From positions 1 through 45,538 of the forward strand of contig DYLM01000009.1 of NCBI GenBank assembly GCA_020722095.1: a DNA stretch of 45,538 nucleotides, given 5' to 3'. Numbering within the stretch: position 1 is the first letter of the stretch; every line of letters starts with the position of its first letter. Of the stretch, positions 18,556 to 27,634 are shown piece by piece. Position numbers and translations under genes: made by a program. The notes beneath the pieces are model-generated. The model was not told the DNA's origin. It made no database searches and saw only the letters and a program-made list of their open reading frames with translations. Source of the stretch: Chloroherpeton thalassium. Its GTDB lineage: Bacteria > Bacteroidota > Ignavibacteria > Kapaibacteriales > UBA2268.

Positions 18556-19560
18556 ATGAAAAAAATTATCTTAATTATATTATTATTAATTATTTTTGCT
18601 TCAACAGCATTAATTTTGCTGATTTATTCCAATTATAATACAAAAATCGAAAAAGATTCTCCGACAATAATTGAAATTGAATATGGCACATCAATGGATA
18701 AGATTGTAGAATTGTTCGGAGATGAAGGCTATTTCCACCCAGTTTGGGTTTATCAACAACTATTCAAATATACTGCAAAAACAAAGAAAAAATATATTTT
18801 AGCGGGGGTTTACGAAATACCTAATTCAATATCCAATAAAGAATTAATTGATAAACTTTTCACAAATAAGTTAATCAAACAAAATAAATTTCAAATTATT
18901 GAAGGAATGAATATTTATCAAATTGGCGAAATATTAAATAAAGAATTTCAAATTAATAAAGACGATTATTTACAACTTGTCAAATCAAAAGATTTTTGCC
19001 AAAAGTTAGGATTGAATGCACAAACATTAGAAGGATACTTGTCGCCCGATACATATTTTTTTCAGAAAATTAATTTGGAAGAAGTTCTTACATTTTTAGT
19101 AAATAGACAAAAAGGATTTTTGAAATCAATTCATTCTAACAATGTTAAGAACAATTTAAGCGAATATCAATTATTAATTTTAGCAAGTATTATTCAATCC
19201 GAGGCGGCAAACAAAGAAGAAATGCCAATAATTAGTTCGGTTTATCATAATCGGTTACGAATAGGAATGCGATTGCAAGCCGACCCAACAATACTTTATG
19301 ATATTTATCCCCGAAAGAGTATTCGGAAGTCAGATTTAAGCCGTTTAACTCCTTATAATACTTATCAAATTAGCGGATTACCGCCAACGCCAATTAATTC
19401 GCCAAGCAAAGAAGCAATTTATGCAGCCGCCAATCCAGCAAATACTAATTACTTGTATTTCGTTTTAGAATGTGAAAATTGCAAAAAACATAAATTTGCA
19501 TCAAATTATACAAGTCATCAGAAAAATGTAATTGAATATAGAAAATCAATCAATAAATAA
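18556..19560 (+). CDS. mltG: Endolytic murein transglycosylase MltG
   Basis: A 334-residue YceG/MltG family lytic transglycosylase that cleaves nascent glycan strands and so terminates peptidoglycan chains at the inner membrane. An N-terminal signal-anchor helix (about 4-24) is followed by a LysM-like region (about 38-135) and the catalytic domain. ASIIQSEAANKEEMPIISSV provides the catalytic Glu216; VYHNRLRIGMRLQADPT and SGLPPTPINSPSKEAI are the other family blocks. The start ATG lies seven bases after the C25 peptidase stop, so the two are probably co-transcribed. Length is normal. Confidence 0.95.
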   Translation: MKKIILIILLLIIFASTALILLIYSNYNTKIEKDSPTIIEIEYGTSMDKIVELFGDEGYFHPVWVYQQLFKYTAKTKKKYILAGVYEIPNSISNKELIDKLFTNKLIKQNKFQIIEGMNIYQIGEILNKEFQINKDDYLQLVKSKDFCQKLGLNAQTLEGYLSPDTYFFQKINLEEVLTFLVNRQKGFLKSIHSNNVKNNLSEYQLLILASIIQSEAANKEEMPIISSVYHNRLRIGMRLQADPTILYDIYPRKSIRKSDLSRLTPYNTYQISGLPPTPINSPSKEAIYAAANPANTNYLYFVLECENCKKHKFASNYTSHQKNVIEYRKSINK

Positions 19561-19570
19561 AGGAAGAATA

Positions 19571-19939
19571 ATGGAAAATAATTACCAAAATGAAAATGAA
19601 AGCATATTAATTTCAAAGATGAGCTCGAATATGAATTTTTCGGCAATCTTTGTAATAATTTACGGTGCAATTAATGCAATAACAATCATCGGTGCATTAG
19701 TTGGTGTTCCGTTCATTTTTGCCGGACTAAAACTTAGAGAAGCAGCTTTAGCCTTTGAAAATTATGCTCAAACAATGGATAGTAAAGATCTATCTGATGC
19801 ATTTCAGAAACAAGCAAGAGCATTTTGGATTCTGAAAGTGATAATCATTGTTTCAATTTTATTATATTTTGTTGCAATCGCTGCTACTTTTATTTGGTTA
19901 TTACCATCTATCAGAAATGCGTCAAATTTTAATTATTAA
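19571..19939 (+). CDS. Small two-helix membrane protein (DUF5362-like)
   Basis: A 122-residue protein starting at ATG 19571, which has AAGGAAG just upstream; an in-frame TTG at 19532 inside mltG is rejected. It has two hydrophobic helices (about 20-45 and 90-115) separated by a short amphipathic stretch with LKLREAALAFENYAQT. The shape resembles the DUF5362-type family of small membrane proteins found in Bacteroidota, but that assignment is from memory of the pattern only. It lies 10 bases after mltG and 10 before the endonuclease gene, so it belongs to this operon. No function can be assigned. Confidence 0.7.
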   Translation: MENNYQNENESILISKMSSNMNFSAIFVIIYGAINAITIIGALVGVPFIFAGLKLREAALAFENYAQTMDSKDLSDAFQKQARAFWILKVIIIVSILLYFVAIAATFIWLLPSIRNASNFNY

Positions 19940-19949
19940 GGTGCTAAAA

Positions 19950-21587
19950 ATGAGAATTTTCAAAATAATATTACTCTTTGTAATTACTTCAAGCTTTGCT
20001 CTTTCCTCTCCTTTTTTAAAGATTGAGGAAAATTATTCGGTTTTTAATTTCACTACTAATCAAAACGAAAGCAAAAACATCAGTATTCAAAATACCAGCA
20101 AATATGATGTTTTTATTGATTCAATAGTATTTGTCAATCCACGATTTGATTTGCAGTTCAAACTCTCGGATGTGAATACTACCATCGGTTCAAATTCAAA
20201 TCATACTATTCAAATTCAAGATTTGATAAGCAAACATAATCTTACATATAAAAACTCAATGTTAGTATATTTTACTATTCCAAGTATGCAAACAAGTTTA
20301 GTTGAATTATTTAGAGTTGATTTTAAATTTGATAGCCCGTCTGGATTGAATGAAATTACTCAGAATAAAAGTGGTTTAGAACTTAAAACCTCTTTATCCG
20401 AATATTTGCAAAATCATACTTATTTAACTTACAAAGATGCACGAACAGAGATGTTCAGCGATATCCAAAATGTTGATGGTTGGGTAGAATGTGTTTATAC
20501 GGGCAGGAAAATTCAAACATCTGGAATTCCCGATATCAATACAACTCATTTTAATACCGAACATACTTGGCCCCGGTCTTTAGGGGCAGAGGATGACATT
20601 CCCAAAGCAGATTTGTACCATCTTTATGCTACTGACGAAACAGCAAATTCAAAAAGGGGAAATTATCCATTTGGTTATGTTGTTTCCAATATTACTTATC
20701 AAGAAGGAAATTCCAAACTTGGAAATGATAAAAATGGCACAATAGTATTTGAGCCGCGCGACTCACACAAGGGCGATGTTGCAAGAAGTTTATTCTATTT
20801 TTCATTACGATACAACAATCCAAATTCATTTCTAACAAGTCAAGAAAAGGTTTTAAGAGAGTGGATGGTCTTAGATCCCGTAAGTGATAGAGAAGCCTAC
20901 AAAGGCGAAAAAGTCTACGCAATCCAAAAAAGATACAATCCGTTTATTGAATATCCCGAATTAATTGATAGAATTTATAGTATTTCCACTAATGAAGATT
21001 TTCCAATTGAACAAAAGGTGAAAGTTTCTACAAGTGAAGTAGCAATTACTGATGTTTTTTTAGATGCTTTTAAAGGCGAATATATTTATCCAATTTATAT
21101 TACAAACACAGGCAATAAAGAACTATCAATTGAAAATATTACTTATGATAATCACAAAAGTTCGTTTATTAAAAGCATTTTGGATTACACAAGTTCGAAG
21201 GCAATTCCAGTGGATTCAACTGTCAAAATTGAAGTTGTGCTTGCTGAATCTCCTTCTCCGCAACAGTTGAATACATTGGAAATTTCATTTTCAAATGCAA
21301 CAAAATACGAAATTGATTTTACCAGAATCGAGTATAATAGTGTGGAAGAAATCAAAAATCAAGTAAATACTTTTTACCAAAATAATATTCTTTACTTATT
21401 TGGTTTGAATATGGAAGGCTATTACAATTACGAGATTATTGACTTATTTGGACGTAATTTGGAAAAAGGCTATGTTGATAATAAATCACAGATTAAATTA
21501 CAGCAAAACTTATCAAATTCAATATATTTTATTAAACTTGATGCAACAACGAGAAGTGTAATTCTTCCTTTTCAAGTAATTGAATAA
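19950..21587 (+). CDS. Exported endonuclease I (EndA/NucM-type) with T9SS-like tail
   Basis: A 545-residue protein starting at ATG 19950 behind AAGG; the frame is open further upstream inside the previous gene, but this ATG begins a clear signal peptide (about 1-20). Residues about 30-130 are an Ig/abnormal-spindle-like beta domain. The endonuclease I domain spans about 145-345, with the beta-beta-alpha metal motif FNTEHTWPRS (general-base His205) and DLYHLYATDETANSKRGNYPFG. The domain cleaves DNA and RNA non-specifically in related enzymes. The last 80 residues (YNYEIIDLFGRNLEKGYV onward) look like a diverged T9SS type A sorting domain lacking the usual YPNP, so secretion by T9SS is likely but not certain. 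Probable role: extracellular nucleic acid breakdown. Confidence 0.85.
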   Translation: MRIFKIILLFVITSSFALSSPFLKIEENYSVFNFTTNQNESKNISIQNTSKYDVFIDSIVFVNPRFDLQFKLSDVNTTIGSNSNHTIQIQDLISKHNLTYKNSMLVYFTIPSMQTSLVELFRVDFKFDSPSGLNEITQNKSGLELKTSLSEYLQNHTYLTYKDARTEMFSDIQNVDGWVECVYTGRKIQTSGIPDINTTHFNTEHTWPRSLGAEDDIPKADLYHLYATDETANSKRGNYPFGYVVSNITYQEGNSKLGNDKNGTIVFEPRDSHKGDVARSLFYFSLRYNNPNSFLTSQEKVLREWMVLDPVSDREAYKGEKVYAIQKRYNPFIEYPELIDRIYSISTNEDFPIEQKVKVSTSEVAITDVFLDAFKGEYIYPIYITNTGNKELSIENITYDNHKSSFIKSILDYTSSKAIPVDSTVKIEVVLAESPSPQQLNTLEISFSNATKYEIDFTRIEYNSVEEIKNQVNTFYQNNILYLFGLNMEGYYNYEIIDLFGRNLEKGYVDNKSQIKLQQNLSNSIYFIKLDATTRSVILPFQVIE

Positions 21588-21643
21588 ACATAAAATTTGC
21601 CCACAATTCTATACTCTTATTTATCTTTATTTACTACAATTTA

Positions 21644-21651
21644 TAGTTTTG
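21644..21651 (+). promoter_or_regulatory. Putative -7 promoter box (TAGTTTTG)
   Basis: TAGTTTTG matches TAnnTTTG and lies 64 bases before the ATG at 21716 in the 128-base gap that separates the large surface protein from the upstream operon. Confidence 0.35.
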
Positions 21652-21715
21652 GCAAAAAATTTGATAGTAAATAATTGCTATTAATAAATGAAAATGATTT
21701 GTGGAGATAAATAAT

Positions 21716-24700
21716 ATGTTTAATTATCAACTTTTTAAAATTAAGTCGATTTCATCGCATATTTTCAACTTGTTTGTTGTGCTTTTTTTGATTTTATTTG
21801 CCAATCAATTAATTGCACAAGAAAAATCAAGTAAGAATATTATTCAATCTGAATGTAGTTGGTCAAAATTAAGCACAATTACAAATAATGACAGAATCAA
21901 TAAATTAATTCAATATTCTGATGGAACTGTTTTTGCTGCCACCGAAAGTAAGGGAGTTTTTCTATCAATTAATAATGGTGAGACTTGGCAAAGTTATAAT
22001 GATGATTTAACAAATTTATCAGTAAATGATTTAACTTATAATTCCAATGGTTATTTATTTGCTGCAACTGATAGCGGAATTTATCGTCGCAAAATTGGGC
22101 AAACGCTTTGGACAAGATATAGCGTTGGCTTGACCAACCTAAATGTTAAATCAATTTATTCCAAACAATTCGATGGTTTGTATTGTGGAACAGGAGATGG
22201 GTTCTTCACTCTTGATAAAAATACAGAAGTATGGATTGATTCAAGTTCGGGTTTGACTAATAGGAATATTCAGGCAGTAACACTAACTGCTAATGGTTAT
22301 ATTTTAGTTGGCACAAAAGGCAATGGGATATACCGCAAGGTTGAGCCATCACCATTTTATCAAAGGAACGATGGCATTACAAATTACAATATCAATAGTT
22401 TAATTAGTTATAACTATACTTATGTGCTCGCCGCAAGCGATAGTGGATTGTTCTATACTTCTACAAGTGGAACTACTTGGTTTCGTAGAAATTCTGTTCC
22501 ATTAACTAAATTCACCTCTTTTGCATATAATAAAACAACAGGTTGGCTAATTGCAGGGTCGTTAGGTTCTGGCATTTTTGTTTCTACTAATAATGGAATG
22601 AATTGGCAGCCAAACAATAATGGTCTTTCCAACACAAATATTACAGCATTGACTTATTTGGCAAATGGAAATTTATTGGCAGGCACAAGTAATGGAGAAA
22701 TTCATTTGTTAGAAGTTTGCGAATTACCAGATTTCTATTTGACTTTGCTTGATCCTCGTGGAGGACTTACCTATTATGCCAATGAAAACATCAACATTAA
22801 ATGGGCGAGTTTTGGTATTGATAAAATCAATTTAGCGTATTCTTTGGATTCAGGAATGACTTATACGAAAATTGCTGATAGCATAAATGCAACTTTAGGG
22901 CAATATGCTTGGTCTGTTCCGAGTAATGTTATATCCCAAAAAGCAATTGTCCGAGCATTAAGTTTCAATACTTCTCACCAATCTAAAACACCGACATTTA
23001 CTATAATTGATTCTAATCTAATAAGTTTGAATTTGACTAATCCAAAAGAAGATGATGCATTTTTCTCGGGAAATAAAATTGATATTGAATGGAATTATGA
23101 AAATTCCGAATCTATAAAAATTGAATTTTCAAGCGATAATGGAACTACATTTACTACAATCGCTGAATCTATTCCTACTTCAAACAAGAAATACACGTAT
23201 ACTCTACCTGAATTGACAAGCGAAGATTGTTTTATTAAAATTACAGATAATACTTTCTCTTCCAAAGTATCTTTGTCGGGTAAATTTGCTATCTACAATA
23301 AAGAAGATTTCTCTTTGCAAATCCTTACTCCTTATTCAGGTGAGCAATGGCAAATTAATAGCAATCAAAAGATTACTTGGAAGGCAGTTGGTATTGATAC
23401 TTTAAGTATTTACTTGTCTGTTGATGGTGGAAGTAATTGGACTATTTTAGCAGCAAATGTTGATGCAACTTTAGAAGAATATGATTTCGTAGTACCTCCA
23501 AGTCCATCTGAAACTTGCAAAATCAAAATTATCTCCAAAAGATTTCCAAAAGACATTTTTTCAGAAACACTTGGACTATTTTCAATTATTGGATTACATT
23601 TAGAAACTCCAAATAGTGGCAGTTATATGTCGGGAACAATCTTACCAATTACTTGGAAAAGCATTGGAACTAATTCAGTAAGATTATCATATTCAACTGA
23701 CAATGGAAGTACTTGGAATGTTATTATTGATAATTATCCTGCTTTATCCGAAGTTTATTCTTGGAATGTGCCCAAAACACCATCTACTGAATGTATTGTA
23801 AGAATTATGGATACCAAACAATCCAGTATTTTTGATGATAGTGATGAATTAATCAGCATAAAAGGGCTGAAATTAATCACTCCAAATGGGTCAGAAACAT
23901 TGATTGTTGGTCAAAAATTTGATATTACTTGGGATTATTTAAATACAGAATTTGTTAATATTAAGTTTTCTACCAATAATGGAATCACTTGGCAGACTGT
24001 TGCTTCCAATGTTCCTGCAAATTTAAAAAAATATGAGTGGACAATACCAAATTCGCCAACAAACGAAGGTGTTATTAGTATTTTTGACTTAGATAATTCA
24101 TCATTTTTTGATAGAAATAGTAAATTATTTAAAATTATTGGCAATGGAATTGTTCTTCTTTCTCCAAATGGAGATGAAGTTATCACTGCGGGCGAGCCTT
24201 ATTCAATAAATTGGTCCTCGCTTAATTCCTTGAAATTAGATATTTACCTTTCTCTTGATGGTGGTAGCACGTATAAATTAATTGCCGATTCGGTTAATTC
24301 TACTAATTTTACATATTTGTGGATCGTAGAGGATACTTCATCAACCGAAGCAAGAATTAAACTTGTTGATTCTTATAATCATTCAATATATGATTATAGC
24401 GAGAAGAACTTTAAGATAAGAAGAACTAATTCCTCTTATCCTCCTCCAAGTAATTGGTTTGTTAATTCGCAAACTGGTGATAATGCGTTAATTATTATTC
24501 CGTATTCTTCAAACCCTAAAATTGGTACTCGTGAAATTACTACTGGTGATTATATTACTGTTTGGTTTAATCGGGGCGGTACTTTGTATTGCGGTGGTTT
24601 AATTAAATGGGAAGATGATGAGAACACTTCTATTTCGGTTTGGGGAGATAATCAATACACTGAATTAAAAGATGGTTTTGATAATAATGAAAAATACATT

Positions 24701-26032
24701 TATAGAATTTGGGATGGGCAAACGGGAACTGCATATTTTGCTAATGCTACTTACACAAATAATTCAAGTTCTCCCGGTTATTATGCAAACAACAAAGTAA
24801 GTTATATCTCTTCCCTGTCTACTGCAAATAATCTTGATATTACCTTGTACCGCAGTTATATTAACTTAATTTCCTCCAATGTTATTCCCGAAACATTAGA
24901 TATTGAAAGTATTTTTAATGATACCCAAGATTATATTTCCTATGTAAGCGATGGTTATGGAAGAAGTTATATTCCTGGATATAATGTTAATCAAATTGGC
25001 GATTGGGACATAAAGAATGGTTACCAAGTTGTTACTAATTCAAATAATTATTCCTATACTATGACAATTTCTGGTCAAATTATTGAAACAAAAGATTATC
25101 CTTTATCTTTTGAAGCACGCAAATGGTATATTATTCCATTTTTACCTATGTATCAAATGAAAACAACCGATGCTTTTAGTTCAATTAGTTCCTCAATTTT
25201 ATTAGTTAAAGACGAAAAAGGAAATAGTTACATTCCTGGCACCAATACAGATAATATTGGTGTAATGTATCCGGGTGAAGGCTATAAGTTTATCGCTCGT
25301 CAAAATGTGGAATTCACTTATCCAAACATCAATTTCTATTATGGTGGAATAATTAATCAAGATATTACCGAAGAGAAAACTGAAATATATAATCCTAAAT
25401 ATAGCCAAACTGGAACGAGTGCTAATGCTTCTATTGAAATTCAAAATGAAAAACAGATTTCGGGAGAAGTTGCTATTATTAATTCTAAAAAGGAAGTTGT
25501 TGGCTCTGCCATTATCGCAAATCCGCTCACTTCCATTACAATTTGGGGTGATAATCCACTCACCGAGGACATTATTGAAGGTGCAATCGAAGGAGAAGAA
25601 TTGTCTTTAATTATTTATGATAAGTCAGATAATTTAGAAAAAGAATTAAAAGTTCTGAATATTGTCGATTTAATTATGGGTAATGTAATTGAAAAGTTTA
25701 CATTCTCAAATGATTCTTATTATTATTTGAAAGCTGAAGTGATTAAGCCATCAAGTATTGAAGATAATAGTAATTTATCAATACAAGTTTATCCAAATCC
25801 TATTTCAAACTCGGCACTAATTAATTTTAATCTGACTGAAAGTCAAAAAGTTTCTATCTACTTAATTGATTATTTGGGAAGAAGGGTTAAAACAATTTCT
25901 GATGATAATTTTTACTACAATGGCAATAAAACATTAGAAATTGATTTGAAAGATATTCCATCGGGCTCGTATAATTTAATTATTCAAGGAAATAATATTC
26001 TTGAAACGCATAATATAATTATAGCTCGATAA
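21716..26032 (+). CDS. Large T9SS-exported surface protein: propeller plus six Ig-like repeats
   Basis: A 1438-residue exported protein. ATG 21716 is chosen over an in-frame GTG at 21701 because GGAG (21703-21706) sits nine bases before it. Signal peptide about 15-35. Residues about 50-330 form BNR/propeller-like repeats (SINNGETW, STNNGMNWQ). Six tandem Ig-like repeats of about 90 residues follow (about 341-430, 437-527, 533-626, 627-716, 717-808, 812-902), each with a xITWxSxG...STDxGxTW...YxWxVP pattern. Then come two copies of a WGDN-containing module (about 935-1010 and 1235-1310) flanking two repeats with SYIPG (about 1047-1205). The tail is a canonical T9SS type A domain (VYPNPISNSALINFNL to the end). 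It is probably a cell-surface or secreted structural/adhesive protein; no catalytic motif is seen. Confidence 0.85.
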   Translation: MFNYQLFKIKSISSHIFNLFVVLFLILFANQLIAQEKSSKNIIQSECSWSKLSTITNNDRINKLIQYSDGTVFAATESKGVFLSINNGETWQSYNDDLTNLSVNDLTYNSNGYLFAATDSGIYRRKIGQTLWTRYSVGLTNLNVKSIYSKQFDGLYCGTGDGFFTLDKNTEVWIDSSSGLTNRNIQAVTLTANGYILVGTKGNGIYRKVEPSPFYQRNDGITNYNINSLISYNYTYVLAASDSGLFYTSTSGTTWFRRNSVPLTKFTSFAYNKTTGWLIAGSLGSGIFVSTNNGMNWQPNNNGLSNTNITALTYLANGNLLAGTSNGEIHLLEVCELPDFYLTLLDPRGGLTYYANENINIKWASFGIDKINLAYSLDSGMTYTKIADSINATLGQYAWSVPSNVISQKAIVRALSFNTSHQSKTPTFTIIDSNLISLNLTNPKEDDAFFSGNKIDIEWNYENSESIKIEFSSDNGTTFTTIAESIPTSNKKYTYTLPELTSEDCFIKITDNTFSSKVSLSGKFAIYNKEDFSLQILTPYSGEQWQINSNQKITWKAVGIDTLSIYLSVDGGSNWTILAANVDATLEEYDFVVPPSPSETCKIKIISKRFPKDIFSETLGLFSIIGLHLETPNSGSYMSGTILPITWKSIGTNSVRLSYSTDNGSTWNVIIDNYPALSEVYSWNVPKTPSTECIVRIMDTKQSSIFDDSDELISIKGLKLITPNGSETLIVGQKFDITWDYLNTEFVNIKFSTNNGITWQTVASNVPANLKKYEWTIPNSPTNEGVISIFDLDNSSFFDRNSKLFKIIGNGIVLLSPNGDEVITAGEPYSINWSSLNSLKLDIYLSLDGGSTYKLIADSVNSTNFTYLWIVEDTSSTEARIKLVDSYNHSIYDYSEKNFKIRRTNSSYPPPSNWFVNSQTGDNALIIIPYSSNPKIGTREITTGDYITVWFNRGGTLYCGGLIKWEDDENTSISVWGDNQYTELKDGFDNNEKYIYRIWDGQTGTAYFANATYTNNSSSPGYYANNKVSYISSLSTANNLDITLYRSYINLISSNVIPETLDIESIFNDTQDYISYVSDGYGRSYIPGYNVNQIGDWDIKNGYQVVTNSNNYSYTMTISGQIIETKDYPLSFEARKWYIIPFLPMYQMKTTDAFSSISSSILLVKDEKGNSYIPGTNTDNIGVMYPGEGYKFIARQNVEFTYPNINFYYGGIINQDITEEKTEIYNPKYSQTGTSANASIEIQNEKQISGEVAIINSKKEVVGSAIIANPLTSITIWGDNPLTEDIIEGAIEGEELSLIIYDKSDNLEKELKVLNIVDLIMGNVIEKFTFSNDSYYYLKAEVIKPSSIEDNSNLSIQVYPNPISNSALINFNLTESQKVSIYLIDYLGRRVKTISDDNFYYNGNKTLEIDLKDIPSGSYNLIIQGNNILETHNIIIAR

Positions 26033-26052
26033 AAAAAAGATTTATTTAATAA

Positions 26053-26292
26053 CAGCAACCTTCCGAAAGTTCTGTAATCAAAATATACAATGAAATTGGC
26101 GAATTGGGGTTATCAGATGTGCCACATCTTGGAGATGTGGCACATCTAAACCAGATAAACCAATACAAATTATCTTTCGTGGGAATGACAGCAAATCTGA
26201 CTTATGATACACCCAAATTGTGCATAGTTAATTTGCGTGTTGATACAAAAAATATCGGAAGTAAAGTCCACAATAAGCCAATAAGCCAATAA
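26053..26292 (+). pseudogene. Decayed T9SS C-terminal domain remnant
   Basis: An open frame directly after a TAA reads QQPSESSVIKIYNEIGELGL, the middle of a type A sorting domain (the xVxIYNxxGExVL strand), followed by unrelated residues to a stop at 26292. No upstream N-terminal part or start codon exists in frame. The upstream surface protein already has its own complete tail, so this is best read as the leftover end of another T9SS cargo gene. A 33-base double palindrome (26115-26147) sits in frame inside it. Confidence 0.4.
26115..26147. repeat. Double palindrome (REP/BIME-like), 15-base arms
   Basis: AGATGTGCCACATCT, a TGG spacer, then AGATGTGGCACATCT: a perfect 15-base inverted repeat. 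Each arm is itself a near-palindrome (AGATGTG-N-CACATCT). The length of 33 bases is a multiple of three and the element is open in the frame of the surrounding T9SS remnant. Such compound palindromes are typical of REP/BIME elements. Family membership is inferred from a single copy. Confidence 0.6.
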
Positions 26293-26302
26293 ACCAATAA
26301 GC
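26271..26302 (+). repeat. Four tandem copies of an 8-base unit
   Basis: CAATAAGC is repeated four times head to tail, the third copy with one change (CAATAAAC). It lies at the 3' end of the T9SS remnant. Probably a slippage repeat. Confidence 0.65.
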
Positions 26303-26600
26303 CCATTCTTTGCCCTATTCCGAATTTGTCTAATAATGTTTCATCAATCATTTTTTATCACTTTTATTGCTTCTGCAATCTTTCTTTTTACTAATTTACC
26401 AAAAACTCTAAATTTAACAAAAATATAAACAGATTTTTTAGAGAAATATTACAAAATGTGTAAAATTTATTTCTAACTTACAGCTATCTTGCTTGGGAAG
26501 AGTAATATTATTAAAGATGAATTAATTTGAAATGGGATTGCTAATTTAGGATAATTCCATCAATTAAGGATTGTATGTTGTCCGGATGTTGACTAATGGC
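26303..26600. other. Intergenic stretch without recognised feature
   Basis: About 300 AT-rich bases between the T9SS remnant and the end of the hemerythrin gene. No open frame with coding character, hairpin, tRNA or repeat is recognised. Confidence 0.5.
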
Positions 26601-27011
26601 TTATTGAATTGATTTATAGTTCAAATAGAAAGTAGCAAATTCTTTGTCAGTTATAAGGATATGATTGATTAGCCAATTCTTTAAATAGTTTAAAATTTGA
26701 ATTTCAAGAGCAATTTCTTTGCGAGTAAATTTCATATAAAATTCATTGACTTTTTCAACAAAAGATTGGTGTATCATCTGGTGTTCTTCAAATTTTGGGA
26801 AATTTGATTCAATCATTAATTTTTCTTCTTCGGCAAAATGATATTCAGTATATTTAACAAGTTGTTGTAAAATATCTTCAACCTTTTGGTTATCGTGATT
26901 TAAAATTGACGATTGCAACAAATCTGAAATTAAGTCAACCAATTTTTTATGTTGGGTGTCCACAATTTCGATCCCTAATTCATAACTATCTTGCCAGATA
27001 AAGTAACTCAT
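26601..27011 (-). CDS. Bacteriohemerythrin
   Basis: A 136-residue single-domain hemerythrin, a four-helix bundle that binds a di-iron centre and O2. All expected ligands are present: His21 (DTQHKKL), His58 and Glu62 (YHFAEEEKLM), His77 and His81 (EHQMIHQSF), His117 and Asp122 (NHILITDKEF). It begins with the typical FIWQDSYELGIEIVD. No signal peptide is seen, so it is cytosolic. It has no fused sensor domain and no obvious Shine-Dalgarno. It follows rpsO on the same strand, but a terminator intervenes, so it is probably transcribed on its own. Likely roles are O2 binding or buffering. Confidence 0.93.
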   Translation of the reverse strand: MSYFIWQDSYELGIEIVDTQHKKLVDLISDLLQSSILNHDNQKVEDILQQLVKYTEYHFAEEEKLMIESNFPKFEEHQMIHQSFVEKVNEFYMKFTRKEIALEIQILNYLKNWLINHILITDKEFATFYLNYKSIQ

Positions 27012-27041
27012 AGTATTTTTTAAGCGCTAAATATAAAAAAT

Positions 27042-27075
27042 AATAATAGATTTATTATAAAATAAATCTATTATT
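27042..27075 (-). terminator. Rho-independent terminator after rpsO
   Basis: Perfect 15-base inverted repeat (AATAATAGATTTATT / AATAAATCTATTATT) with a four-base loop, followed on the minus strand by ATTTTTTATATT. It starts about 30 bases after the rpsO stop. The stem is AT-rich but long. Confidence 0.75.
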
Positions 27076-27104
27076 CTCTATTATCGATTTTCTCTTTAAA
27101 AAAT

Positions 27105-27371
27105 TTATTTTCTCAATTGTAATTCAGCGATCACTGCTCTATAAGCATTAATGTCAGTAGCCACTAAATAGTTCAATAAACGACGACGTTTACTAACAAG
27201 AGCAATCATCCCACGACGAGTATGAAAATCTTTAGGATGCTTGATTAAGTGGCGAGTAAGATCGGCTATTCTTGCAGATAAAATTGCTATTTGAACTTGG
27301 GATTTTCCAGTATCTTTGGGATTATCACCAAATTTTTCAACTAATTCTGCTTTCTTTTGCTTAGTTACCAT
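27105..27371 (-). CDS. rpsO: 30S ribosomal protein S15
   Basis: An 88-residue S15 of normal length, which binds 16S rRNA early in assembly of the 30S platform. Family blocks are clear: FGDNPKDTGKSQVQIAILSA, then RIADLTRHLIKHPKDFHTRR, and GMIALVSKRRRLLNYL. It stands alone, with its own promoter-like box (27405-27412) and a strong terminator; pnp, its usual neighbour in many bacteria, is not present here. The short leader of about 30 bases leaves little room for the pseudoknot autoregulation known in E. coli. Confidence 0.97.
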   Translation of the reverse strand: MVTKQKKAELVEKFGDNPKDTGKSQVQIAILSARIADLTRHLIKHPKDFHTRRGMIALVSKRRRLLNYLVATDINAYRAVIAELQLRK

Positions 27372-27404
27372 TCTAATAACCTAATTTAATTTTACTATAA
27401 AATA

Positions 27405-27412
27405 CAAAATTA
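27405..27412 (-). promoter_or_regulatory. Putative -7 promoter box (TAATTTTG) of rpsO
   Basis: Minus-strand TAATTTTG inside the longer block TCGTAATTTTGTA (27403-27415), 33 bases upstream of the rpsO ATG. The identical 13-base block precedes tRNA-Pro and the glycerophosphodiesterase gene, so it is a recurrent promoter signal. Confidence 0.55.
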
Positions 27413-27528
27413 CGAAATTTATTTTGATTAATTAACAGAAAACTCATAAATTTCTGAATAATTTTCCACAAAATATTTTCCTTAAAAACATTTTTAAATT
27501 GAAAATTATTCATAACTTATTGTTTTTG

Positions 27529-27603
27529 TCGGCGTGACTGGATTTGAACCAGCGACCCCTACTACCCCAAAGTAGTGCGCTACCCGGGCTGCGCCACACG
27601 CCG
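27529..27603 (-). tRNA. tRNA-Pro (anticodon GGG)
   Basis: Minus-strand cloverleaf of 75 bases. Acceptor CGGCGTG pairs with CACGCCG, discriminator A. D-arm GCGC/GCGC. Anticodon arm CTACT/AGTAG with loop TTGGGGT, giving anticodon GGG, which reads CCC and CCU proline codons. T-arm GCTGG/CCAGT with TTCAAAT loop. The 3' CCA is not encoded. A promoter-like box lies 24 bases upstream. Confidence 0.93.
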
Positions 27604-27626
27604 AACTTATCAAAAAAGATAAACTA

Positions 27627-27634
27627 CAAAATTA
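27627..27634 (-). promoter_or_regulatory. Putative -7 promoter box (TAATTTTG) of tRNA-Pro
   Basis: Minus-strand TAATTTTG within TCGTAATTTTGTA (27625-27637), 23 bases upstream of the mature tRNA 5' end. The 13-base block is identical to those upstream of rpsO and the glycerophosphodiesterase gene. Confidence 0.55.

Noticed and set aside
26104-26292. A 62-residue gene on the plus strand
   Set aside because: The frame continues upstream without a usable start or ribosome site and reads as a broken T9SS tail with an inserted palindrome; treated as a remnant.
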